Position numbers and translations under genes: made by a program
Notes under the pieces: generated by a model
Databases searched by the model: none
Told to the model about the DNA's origin: nothing
The model's input: only the letters and a program-made list of their open reading frames with translations
In this document: positions 32,786 to 43,958 of the stretch, one piece after another
Numbering within the stretch: position 1 is the first letter of the stretch
Layout: the number at the start of each line of letters is the position of its first letter
NCBI GenBank assembly: GCA_963930655.1
Contig: OZ005600.1
Coordinates: forward strand, 499,501-563,500
Reading direction: 5' to 3'
Length of the DNA: 64,000 bases
From: Myrica gale
Lineage: Eukaryota > Streptophyta > Magnoliopsida > Fagales > Myricaceae

Positions 32786-34420
32786 AGTCTTCATGTACTG
32801 AAATTGATGTAATTATTAATTACCATGAGTACTACTTTTGTCAAAGATCTACTTAAATGTTCGATTTCCTGGTCATATATATACTCTATCTTTAAAGTTC
32901 TTTCTTCTTCTTCATTTTCACCTAAGTAGTACTGTAACTTACTTCAGCTTTCGGAGACCAAAGGCCTATAGCTATTCATTAAGTGAATAAAAATGGCATG
33001 TAATAAGTACAAAAGAGTTAGTTATTTCTGATCTTTATTTGGTCAACAGGCTGCAGCTAGAGTTCTTAATTAGTTTGATACAATATTCCAGAAAGAGAGC
33101 CTCATGATTCTCTACTTTATATATAGAACTTGAATATTGCGAGTGTTTGAGATTCCTCTAACTCTTATATTCGCCAAGCTTGTGATTACTGGGCAACTTC
33201 ATGAGTCACACCTGGGCCATCCTATCGATCGGCGCCGTGCTCATAAAGTGAGGTATTGGACTTGTAACCCAGGGCAGGAGGCATCTCATGATATATATAA
33301 CTTATTAATGTTTGAGCGCATTATGTTTCAGAAATCTCTCGCGATTATATGAGAATATATCAGGTTTTCTTTAATTATGACCCATCCATCATGTGTAGAT
33401 GATACATGTTGAAAGATAAAGAGACTTAAAAAAAGACGAAGTGCACGAGTTCATGAAGATTCTATTACTGTCAACCCACTTCGCTCACTAAAATCATATG
33501 AGAAAAAAAAATTGATACAGAAAGCGACAGCCAATCCTCTTTTCTTCAACGAACCGCGCGCTCCTCCATTATAAGTGATTTGCATTTGCAGATTTTCGTT
33601 GATCTTTTTGTTACGCGAGACTCTAGAATGGATGGAATATGAGTACTATATATGAGACTTTGCGCGTGGGGCGCTAGCTAACCTCACGGTCTCACAAACA
33701 AGCTGCTGTGTGCCAACAAGCAAATATCTCCTCATGCATGACCAACATAATGAAGGAATACCGCAAGTTAACTGACCCAATTTCTATGCCATTAGACTAG
33801 CTAGTGACAGCTGAGTTGTGGAAATTAGAGTACTAGCTAGTGGCCTGAAACCCAGGCACGACAAACTTCAAGGTTCAGCAGTTCGTATACTTAATTAAAT
33901 TGAAGTTTGAGTAATACGTCTGCAAGACATTAATTTGGAAACTTGTAGGCCTCCCACTAATTGGGTTTTAGACTAAAGAGGCCGTAATTAAGAGACCAAG
34001 ATGGGATTGGAGGACATGGTTGAACATACAAATCCTAACAAGAAAAAAATAAGATATGAAGGATATCGTTATATTCGTATCCAAAGAAATAGATTTAATT
34101 GCTATATATATATTCAGATATTGATGTGTCCCCATAAAAAGTACTTGAGGCATCAAGGGAGCAACAAATTAAGTAGTTGCTTTACCCGTTGTCCCTGCAG
34201 TACCATTCCCTTTCCAGTACTGTGGGAATCTTGTCGAAAGTAATTTCATTGTTAACCAAATTAGAAAAAGTCACCTAATTTGTTTAATGAGGCATATTAT
34301 AAGTTAAGTCCGCAAGTGTAAAGAGATATTCAACTGCTAATTAAATTAGTAGAGTTGATCCTTATTTGATAAGAAAGATAAGTATGCTGTCTGTTTCACT
34401 GTATAATGACATTATCAAAG

Positions 34421-34458
<38 letters not shown>

Positions 34459-35566
34459 AATGCCCAAAGGATGGGGACCAGGTACACTAATTATTAACAT
34501 TAGTATATATTATTATTATCGACAACTAAACCTTTAAAAAAGGCTCTAGATCTCTCCCCCAGTACTCTTCCCCTCTCTCTCTGCGCCAAATATGAGTTCA
34601 CACAGCACGAAGGGAAGGGGGATTGTAGTCTCAAAACATGAATGAGAAATTACTCCCATATATCAGCACTCTTACCCAGGGGGTACTGAAGATTTCTTTT
34701 CTTCAGCAATCACAACTCTATATATGTAAGTTTTTCGATCTCAGTTCCGGGATTATCATACTACTTTGAAATTAAATGGACCCTTGTCATCGATTACCAA
34801 ACATAAATTAATTAGTACATAACTATGTGCTTTTCCTGGCTGCCTTGTAGACCTTCCTCATTATATTTTATACTTTTTCGTCGACTACCATTATTGTATG
34901 TCTTTTCTAGTTTAAAAAGTTCCAAGCAGCATTACCTGTCCCTCTCTTTTCCATTGGCTTCTTTCTATTTGTTTCTCCTTTCTCTTTCACATTTTAATTA
35001 TTCACTAAATTTTTATTTCGCAACAGCTACAGTTCACCGAATTTGATAATCCAACTAGGCCTTGAAAGAGGGACAAACAGAAAAACAACAAGAAAACAAA
35101 TCTCACTAAATCTCCATCAGAGGGGGCCTTTCGTTGCAGTAATTCTGAGTTAGGTGTTTTATACAGTTTAATCTATTCTTTCTGTCCCTATAGCTCATGA
35201 AGTTGAAACTTTGTCTCCTTGCCTTCTCCTGAAGGGGGATATTGAAAGGATCCTCCTTAGTTTTCATTGAAATTGAGTAAACTGCTTCCTATATATATGG
35301 CATTTCAGATATCTATCTCTAAGCAGAGAAACAAAGAGGTTGAATTTGTATTCTTGTTCTATTTTAGCATGTCTTCAATTTGACTTTACCATTTTTTGCC
35401 ACCAAATAATTCAAGAAACTGTGGTTCACTGTTGTTGATCTTTTGGCTTCTGTAAAGCACTCATTTCTATCAATTTCCTTTTGACCAAAAGCGAAAACAT
35501 CCATTTATTCCTTCATTTCACTCTTCTTGAAGTATTATGTTTTGTGCAGAACTTTACTTGATTGCT
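32786..35566. other. Intergenic region and SPL promoter/5' UTR
   Basis: WRKY75 3' flank, then AT-rich spacer with a (TA)n run at 34426-34455. The last part is probably SPL promoter and 5' UTR. The tgcag at 35545-35549 could be the acceptor of a 5' UTR intron. No coding gene recognised. Confidence 0.5.
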
Positions 35567-37371
35567 ATGGACTGGGACTGGAAGGACTTCTCATGGGATT
35601 CAATAGAGTTGGAGGAAAAAGAGGATAGCAGCCTTTCTGGCCTTGTTGGTTCCAGCAGTTTGGGCCGGCAGAAGAACAGAGGACTTATGGTGGACTTGAA
35701 GCTCGGTAGAATATCTGATTTGGAGGAGAGATCTGCAGATGGGTTAAAGGACAGAGGGTCCTCACCAATGGGGTCATCACCATCAGGGCCATCGAAAAGG
35801 ACTCGGGTGTTCACTGGAATTCAAAATGTTTCATGCTTAGTCGACGGATGCAAGTCAGACCTCAGCATCTGCAGGGAGTATCACCGGCGCCACAGGGTTT
35901 GCGAACGCCACTCTAAGACCCCAGTTGTGATTGTAGGGGGCAAAGAGCAGCGGTTCTGCCAGCAATGCAGCAGGTATGAAATCAGTAGCATGATTTTGAT
36001 GGACAAGGAATTTATTTCAATCTTGTTGACGGATTTGTAAATTTTCGTGATTATATTTAAGAAATCAAACAGATGGGGTTTTTTTAAGTATTGCAGATTC
36101 CACGCTCTGGAGGAGTTTGATGATGTAAAGAGAAGCTGCAGGAAACGCCTTGATGGACACAACATGCGCCGCAGAAAATCTCAGCCAGAACCCCTTTACC
36201 TGACTTCTGAGAAATTTATGTCCAGTTACAAAGGTTTTGATTCTTATCTCAGTACCAGGAAAACTATTTTCTTGCGTTTTCAAGTTGTAATTCGAGAAAT
36301 GATGAGTCAATTTTGAAGTGTGTTGTTTCGGTTTCCATTTTTTTCTGAGGCCGAGGACGAAATTTGAACTGTACTTCTCCTTTCTTCTGGTCAATCACCA
36401 TTAGCGTAAGCAACTTCCTGAGCTTTCTCAAAAGCTTCCACAATTCGAATCACCTAGGAAAGTTCAGCGATTAAATTTGAGGTTTTAGGTCTATTTCAAC
36501 TATTCTTCTGGTATAGCTGGGTCCTGAGCTGAAGCTGCACAGAAAATTCAATTTCATAGTATATATGGCACTCCTTGTTCCTCAAGTGATCTTGGGCGGA
36601 CAAACTTTGGGAGGGCAAGTTATCAGTTTGGCACCAATGAACACTCACTGATCACCACATAATCCTTTCATTCTTGATTCCAGTTATAAGTACAAGGCTT
36701 ATGGAATTGACATTTCTTTCTGAAAACCAGGTCCCAGAATCTTACAATTCAGTAGTCCACATATATATGCAACTAGTAGTCTCAGAAGTAACAGGCCTGG
36801 AATTGCCAGAAGTGAAGCACAAGCTATGGTCTGTAATCATCACCAAAGCTTCCGTATCACTGATGGACAAAGTCCTCCGAATTCTTTCGCCTTCTTTTAC
36901 AACGAGGAAAATAGGATGTTATCATTCTTACAGGAAAATGGCCCTAAAGAAGGTCACCAAGCAGCCCCTGAAGATTCTCTCTACCAGCCACTTCCCCATA
37001 CAACTGCTTCAGCAGAAAGTAGAAGGGACAGTACTGATAATATGTTTTCCTGTGGGCTAACACAATCCATTGACTTGGATTGTGCTCTCTATCTTCTGTC
37101 ATCAAATCCAACACAAACTTCAGCAATGGGTTTGAGTCACTTATTGCAATCCAGTGTGAGCCATCCAATTCAATCCTTAGGCTCCGGACAGCAACATGAT
37201 GCGGTGGCTCAGTACTCATGCTCTCACGGTACAAAGGACAAGCCTGCAGGTCTAGTTTTGGTTCCTGACGCCAATCAAACCAATATATACTGCAATGGAA
37301 TGTCTCAAGGGGCGCTTGATGGCCTGCTGGAAAGTGAGGCCACACCAACGCTTCCAATTTGGTGGGAATAA
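35567..37371 (+). CDS. SPL13: SPL13-type SBP-box transcription factor, three exons, 394 aa, miR156-regulated
   Basis: SBP-box factors bind GTAC-core DNA and promote the juvenile-to-adult transition (family knowledge). Exons 35567-35973, 36097-36233 and 36731-37371 join in phase. The N-terminus [17 protein letters not shown] is typical of the SPL13 group. The SBP domain starts at about residue 90: [31 protein letters not shown], then RFCQQCSR with the family intron, RFHALEEFD, and the basic tail [17 protein letters not shown] (overlapping nuclear signal). Both zinc-binding sets are intact. The last exon starts [14 protein letters not shown], carries the miR156 site in DCALYLLSS, and ends LPIWWE. 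I chose Met at 35567 because the in-frame Met 30 bp upstream likely lies in 5' UTR. SPL13 versus a close paralogue cannot be settled here. Confidence 0.9.
37082..37101 (+). promoter_or_regulatory. miR156 target site in the SPL coding region
   Basis: GTGCTCTCTATCTTCTGTCA pairs with miR156 with two mismatches: the usual U-U, plus an A where the common target has C. It encodes ALYLLS, where most SPL genes encode ALSLLS. Confidence 0.9.
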
Positions 37372-37496
37372 TCAGCTCTGAGGAAGTTTCGTGGTTGGCT
37401 AATGTTCATTAAACTTTCATCTTCAATGATGCATTGAACAGTAGGCAACCAAAGGAAACTCCCCTGGCTTATTTTTGGAATATTATTGATTTCCTA

Positions 37497-37561
37497 ATAA
37501 AAAGTGCATCTCTGTTTGTCTTTGACGACTGTACTCTGATAAAAAGTGCATCTCTGTTTGT
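37497..37561. repeat. Two-copy direct repeat in the SPL 3' flank
   Basis: The 23-bp segment ataaaaagtgcatctctgtt plus tgt occurs at 37497-37519 and 37539-37561. Confidence 0.85.
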
Positions 37562-39171
37562 GCTATTTGTATTTTGGGCATACTCATCTATTTATTCCAG
37601 GCATATGTACTCACTTGAATGTGGGTTTAAAAAAAAAAAACAGGGTCACAATGATTTTGATCTTGAAATATTTGTTAGATTTCGGTTTTAGTCTTGACTT
37701 ATCTATTGTTTTAATTTTTAGTTTGTCATATTTTGAAAATATTTCGAAACCGCATATTTCTTGACAGAAATACTAATGTTGGAAATTATAGATATTCTTT
37801 TACACGTTTCCCCTTATAATGGGAACAAGCCATATTAGGCTTGTGACATTGACATTATAGTACTAAATAGTTATGGACCTGTTACGTTATTCGGAAACAG
37901 ACAAGACTCATCGACACTCTTTCTTCTCTCTGTTTTTTTGTTATCTAATTTAATAGTTTTTATGTTTGACAGAAACCAAACTCTTGTATCTTAAGCAGAG
38001 AACGGGATAAGAAGGAAACACGTCCCTTTAATTACCAGCAAAACTCACGCAGAAAAAAAAAATTACCAGCAAAACTCTGGTCGCTTTCTGTTAATGTCCT
38101 TGTCGTGAAGTAGTTGAACACTTGAACATCTTATTTATACTAATTTGATATTTGGCATCACAATTTTTCACCAAGCGGCATAACCCCACAAAATCATTTG
38201 AGATCTTCTTTTTCTTCTTTTTTTCCTGTTTTTCAAATTTCCTGAAACTTACTTGTCCACAGCAACTGTCCCTTGGTTCCTTCCAACATCCTTGACAAAC
38301 TATTCCCCACCCCCCAAAAAGAAAAGTCTCTAATTTCTAAGCTGAAAAACATAAAAGAAGTTCAGAATTGATGGTTGAACAAGGCAAAAAGAGACAATAA
38401 ATAATTAATAAAGCATAGTTTTGAGGTATATACTTATATCCCAAAGCATCTTGGAACCCTTCTTGTCTGGTAACGAGAATCCAAACAGGCGGAAAAAATT
38501 ACATTCTGGAAGTTACCCAAAAACACAAATCCACTTTGGAACTCCAACGAGGCATGAGACCAAACAATTTCCATAGAAAGGAATTCGACCACCCTATATC
38601 GATTAATTTGACTTCTCATTAAAGAAAGAAGAACCACGTTGATTCAATGAGCTTATATCCACTGCTTTAATTTGGTTGCGGCTGCATAACTGGTGTTGCT
38701 TTCTGTTAGCAACAAAAGATCATGGACGTATGTCCAAAGTCTTCAAGCCTAGCTTCTCAAGTCGTTGATTCCCTGCTCTAATTAACATAGAGAGTTGCCA
38801 TAGCAGTACAGGTTGGAAAAGACTTTGTGATACAGTTATATCCTTTCTATGAATTTGATGCATCCGTGCTAGTTTGGACATTAAGGTGGGCCAACCTCAG
38901 GAAAATGGAGAATGTCGTTGCACTTCAGGATACATAGAAGGTGACATGGAAGTTCCTCTGTAAAACCAAGGACCTTCTTCATTGCAAAATTTAAATGCAC
39001 ATTAATAAGGGGGGAAATCATGAAAATTTTGATGCAGATAGCCCGGACATTACATCAAGCCTTATTGTAAAGAAACATTAGCGAATACATTTCGAAAGAA
39101 AAAATAGAGGGGGGAAAAAGGAAAAACTAGACAACTCTTGTAGATGACACCAAGCTCCATATATAGACATA
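37562..39171. other. Intergenic DNA
   Basis: AT-rich spacer between the SPL gene and the convergent microprotein gene. No gene or element recognised. Confidence 0.5.
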
Positions 39172-40795
39172 TCAGTGCTGTTTGTCCTCCTTCGGAATGT
39201 CTTTTGGAGGAACCTTTGATTCCAGTTCCTTGGGAGTCGCCTTCTCTGCTGCCCTACAAGATCCCTAAAAGTCAATCAATGCTTACTTAGATGGAACCTA
39301 CTGCTAATATCAGTAGAGTTCTAAACAGCACTGATGTAATGACACTTAAACAGACATCGTCAGATCCAATCACTGATCTCCATCAGGAAGACCAAAGTTG
39401 GATTTTGCTATTTCTAACAATCATTATGATCTGCATTGGTGCTGACCAAACAAGCAAAACAGGTTTCACAGGACAAGTGCTTTACAAAATACATGATAAG
39501 AAGATATATCCACAGTAAAGTAACTAAGGTGATTCCCACATCCCATTCCATTTACAAGGGGAAAGAAGAATACACACTTCTACCACACCACTCTCAAGCG
39601 GCATTTTTTCTTCTTTTTCTTTTTTGGGTTGGGGTGGGCGCAAAAAGCAGATGGATGAAAACAGGTTTCAGACAATGTAAAAGAATCAGAGTCAGTAGAC
39701 AGAAACATATATAGATTTCATGAAAGCAGTGCAGATGATCCACATTTTGACGCATCCCAGATTGCACAACTCACCCTTCCGAACAGTCCAAAAGACCAAG
39801 CAATTATTTCTTTCTTTTTAAATCAGATCAACATTCATTCTTCACAATAATCTACCACAGGACTTGAAGCTTTCAGATTTGTTGGATTTTTAGTATCCTA
39901 AACCTGATACAAGCCATTATCAGTGGTTCACTCTCTAACCTCGACTTTGCTCTTAAGTTCAAGAAAAGGTAAAACAAATTTGGCCACGAATTATATAAGA
40001 TATGAAACAACAAAATCTAGTCATAAGTGGAGATAGAAAGCTTGGGGTTACAACACCCAATTGATATGGGAGATGTTACTGAAGAAGTGAGAACCTAATC
40101 TTATCTGCTGCAGAGGACTGCAAGGTTCTTCACTCTTTGTATTAAGGGAACTTCAATTTATATCTCCAAATCAATTCTTTCATATAGCTCCTGACAACTT
40201 AAATTTAACATCCGGGCGAACTGCAACCGGGCATCAGCCATTGGTGATAACAACTGCCACGGGCGCAACAGGATGGGCCAACCGCCTAAAAATAAAAACT
40301 AAAAGAAAAAAGAATCCCCTCGATCTTAACAAGTGGCAACACATCATAACTGAATCTGATAAATAGCATAGCAACTTCAAATTTCAATCAACTCTTGGAT
40401 CTCTTAGACAGTTGAAAATAAGAACGAAAAATGACCAAAGAAAGTTTCCTCCTTTTTTCTTATGTTGCAGTTCCAACAAAGACGAAAACATTTTTGTCAA
40501 AAATCCTATTTTCTGTTTATTAGTCAAATTTCTCCACATTGACTATAATCATATATAAGTTTTACAACCGGAAAATAACTAAAAGAACAAATTTTCTTTC
40601 TGCTCTCAAACGGTCCAGGGAAATAATAAATAGAGGAGCTTTTTACTTGGAGGCAGCAGATTCTTCTTCAAGCCAGGTGCGTATGTGCTTGACGTTGCGC
40701 TTGAAGATGGAAGCCGATTGCTTGACGTCGCTCCTCAGCAGGAGAATCACGGCGCCAACCCCAGCCACTGTGAGGATGAAGTTCGTCAACGCCAT
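39172..40795 (-). CDS. Conserved 76-aa single-span membrane microprotein, two exons
   Basis: Exon 1 (40795-40647) encodes MALTNFILTVAGVGAVILLL followed by RSDVKQSASIFKRNVKHIRT and WLEEESAAS. Exon 2 (39253-39172) encodes KAAEKATPKELESKVPPKDI and PKEDKQH, then TGA. The donor AA|GTAAAA and acceptor TAG|G restore Lys at the junction. If exon 1 is not spliced, the frame stops at once, giving a 50-aa form. One N-terminal hydrophobic segment (about residues 5-20) is followed by a basic amphipathic stretch and an acidic/basic tail. I recall near-identical small proteins in other plants but know no function. Both exons are too short for usual ORF finding. Confidence 0.8.
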
Positions 40796-42096
40796 GTAAG
40801 TGTGTGTTTCCGGTCCGAATCGTACAGAAAAAGGGTCAGCTATCTCGTGATAAAGACACTACTCTCTATGTATTTGTAAATGATTGCAGAGGATCTGTGT
40901 ATGGAAGGGTTTTACTGGGTTTCTTGGTGAAGAATCTGCTTGGAGAAGACGATGCGATTGGATTTATGGGCTCGTATTGGGCTTCCAAAGCAGGGCCGAG
41001 TTCTTGGGACGGACCGAAGTGGATTTGGAACAGCATAGATTATTGCCAACAGAAAATTCCCAATTCGCCCTTTGGGGGAATCAATATAAAGAGCAAACAG
41101 AATCAATATATCTCAATGACCTTTTGTGGCCATCGCATGAAAATTGAGAAGCAAATTTAGAAACGAAGAAAAGGAAGACAGAAAATGTTTGTTTGTGTAT
41201 AAATGCACTTGGAAGCTTACGATATAATCAAACTTTTACAAAATAAAAGATAGTTAGAACTTAAGTTCTATAAAAATTCCAGTATATATAAATATAATTA
41301 TGCCGAATCATATTACATCGCTGATATTGATTCAGATATTGATTGTGCATGCTTTGGCGATTTGTAGAGACTTAATGTGATTTTGGCACGGCTCAATCAG
41401 ACTAAAGGACCCAACCATTGAGATCTTTGATTTGATTGAGCCATGCCAACATCATAAAGTACTACTGCACCAAGCATTTGCAATAAACTATTACATCGCT
41501 GATAAAGAGAAGCTAGAAAGTTATGACACCCATGAACGTCTATCCTCCTTCAATGTTAATGCTTGTTCATGCTCGCGATGCAGCCACTCCGTGCATGCTA
41601 GTGTCGGCGAGGACGAACCCATGAGAACATCTGACTGTGATTGACAGAGCCAAGAAAGCTAGTGATGTTACGAGCAAAACCACAAGGGAAAGCTGTTGAA
41701 AAGGAGTAGGAAATGAGACGAGAACGGATTTGCTTTATATAGGGAAGGAGTGGAGAGATGTACATATATATATATATAACGTAGCTCGTTAGCTTGATTT
41801 CAGGGATAGTGATTGAACCCTTACCTAAATGTCGTTGATCAGGAGATATCTTACGTTGTACCTAAAGATCCCACATCCCGGCCTAGATATTAGTTTTTGT
41901 TTTTGCAGATCGCAAGTGTCATCACCTTTTAACTAATTGCTGATCATATATATGCGATTATCGCCATCTCACTTTTAACTAATGACTTGGACATCTTGGG
42001 GTGTTTTTAATTAAGTGCATGCCAAAAATATATATCAGTTTATAATTAAGTTTTGGTTTTGTGTACTAAAATTAAGCATTTGTCTGCAATGATCGC
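40796..42096. other. Intergenic DNA with a possible dead small-peptide gene
   Basis: On the minus strand near 41745-41597 a TATATAAAG box precedes a signal-peptide-like translation without a start codon (see findings). A (TA)n run lies at 41766-41779. Otherwise nothing recognised. Confidence 0.4.
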
Positions 42097-42472
42097 TAGG
42101 GCTGGGTAACAGTACTACCGGCTTCGTTTTCCAATTCTAGCAAGTGCCGGAATTTTGGGAAGAAAATTCCGACTAGATAGAAAGATCGTGAGAGAAGAGA
42201 GATAGATTGAGAGACAAAGAGAATTGAGAGTTGAGAGGCATAGAGAAGAGAGAACTGAGAGTGAGAGAAGAAAGAAGAAATAATGAGAGTCGAGAGATCG
42301 AGAGGGGGTTTGAAACCAGACCAAAACTGTAGAAAAAAAAAACGGTAGGTTTCGACGAAATTACCAATTCCGCCATATAGGCGATATCGTCTACCGCCTC
42401 TAGCTTCGATTCTCGATGGCAAGCAGTGACCAGATGCAGAAACCGTACCGACGGTAATTTTGCCCACCCTTG
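42097..42472. mobile_element. hAT-type MITE
   Basis: A 376-bp element with imperfect ends tagggctgggtaa / ttgcccacccttg and an exact 8-bp duplication atgatcgc (42089-42096, 42473-42480). It contains a GA-rich block. No coding capacity. Confidence 0.85.
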
Positions 42473-42480
42473 ATGATCGC

Positions 42481-43910
42481 CTCAGCAAACACTCATTTTT
42501 CTCAGAATATATGGTAAAAAAAATGAAAAATACTATGGTTAAAGTATTTTCAATCATGAGCCAGTACTATTGCGCGTGGTAGGATGGTCATAGGTAATGT
42601 TTAGAGATATGCAATTTGATCCATGATATTTGAAAAGAAAGGAATATATCTACAACAGAATGAGGGAAAATTAAAGCACTCTTGAATCGTCACAATCTTA
42701 TGAATAGGTTGTCCACATTTAAATAAATTTCAATGTATCTTCTCCATTTAGATCAACATGCCGATGGATACTAATTGTGAAAGTAACGTTGTTAGTTCAC
42801 TCAAGTAAAACCTTCAGATAAAGGTAATAAAATAGATAAATCGTGAAAAAAAAAAATATTTTAATCATGTATTTATGTGTAAATAAGATTATTAAAAATT
42901 GAAAAGGACTATGGTCTAATAAATTGTGTACCGTTAAGATTAGGTCTGGCCACCATCCATGTATTAAAAGTATATCTTGTACTTCTTGATAGTTTGACAA
43001 CTAGCTAACATCTACCGTCAAACTTTACATATGAATTGACCTGAGCTTGCATAAAATATTGCTTAGGAGTAAAGGTTACCGAATAAATAAAAGGCATACT
43101 TTTTAAAGTAGGCTCATTTAAGAGGGTGGGCTCGCTGATTGGACCTGAGCAGGCCCCAGAGCCCAACACAGACACAATCCTCCTAACAAACAGTAGCAAA
43201 CAAATCTGCTTGTGAGAAATATTGTTGGACCTCTGGCCCAAATTCCAATGAGGTTCGGAAAATCCCAACTTCCTTTTCCAGAGCAGGAGGGCTCTCCAAC
43301 GACAAACAACCACCCTTTTTATGTGTCCAATTCTGTTGGCTGTAGGGTATTTCAGTCTCCTACGGTTGTATCCATTATGACGTTGGAGGCAAAACAGGGA
43401 ATTTCAGAGGATGTTATAATATCCTATAATGGAAGAAAAGTATGGGTATGTAGTGGGGGCCCATGAAAATTCTTTTATCGATCAATTGAGAGTTGAGACA
43501 ATTTAGAAGTCCCACAAGTTATAAGCAGAAGAACAGGAGCGTCGAGTGAATAATAGGTTGGCGAATTCCACCTTCAAGCGTAACGTATCTAAAAGTTTAA
43601 GATACAAATTACAAACCATCGGCACTTTTGGTCCCTCCAAAAGATTTTCGCTTTAGAAATCTGGAAAAAGCAGAACAAAGCTGATTGGTAGGAAGGACAT
43701 TATAAGTTATAACCATGTACTTGGTCAATAAGATGTTAACACAGAGCCCTTCAATTTGATGCCACTCTAGGTAATGTTGATTCAAAACAAATTTAACATT
43801 ATCGGCGTAGGCCTCTAAATACGACAGTGATACAAGTCCAGACAGACAACAAACTAAGAGACAAATGGGTGTTGAAAACAATCAAAATATTGGTGCTTAA
43901 AAGGGTATGT
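42481..43910. other. Intergenic DNA
   Basis: Spacer up to the LINE insertion site. No gene recognised. Confidence 0.5.
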
Positions 43911-43958
43911 TAAGCTCCCAAAGTGTTATTTTTTTTTTGCTAAATCAACCTTAATAAA

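Noticed and set aside
36550..36655. Open stretch [20 protein letters not shown] in SPL intron 2
   Set aside because: Composition is protein-like, but the annotated exon 3 joins in phase without it and it ends in a stop; kept out for lack of splice evidence.
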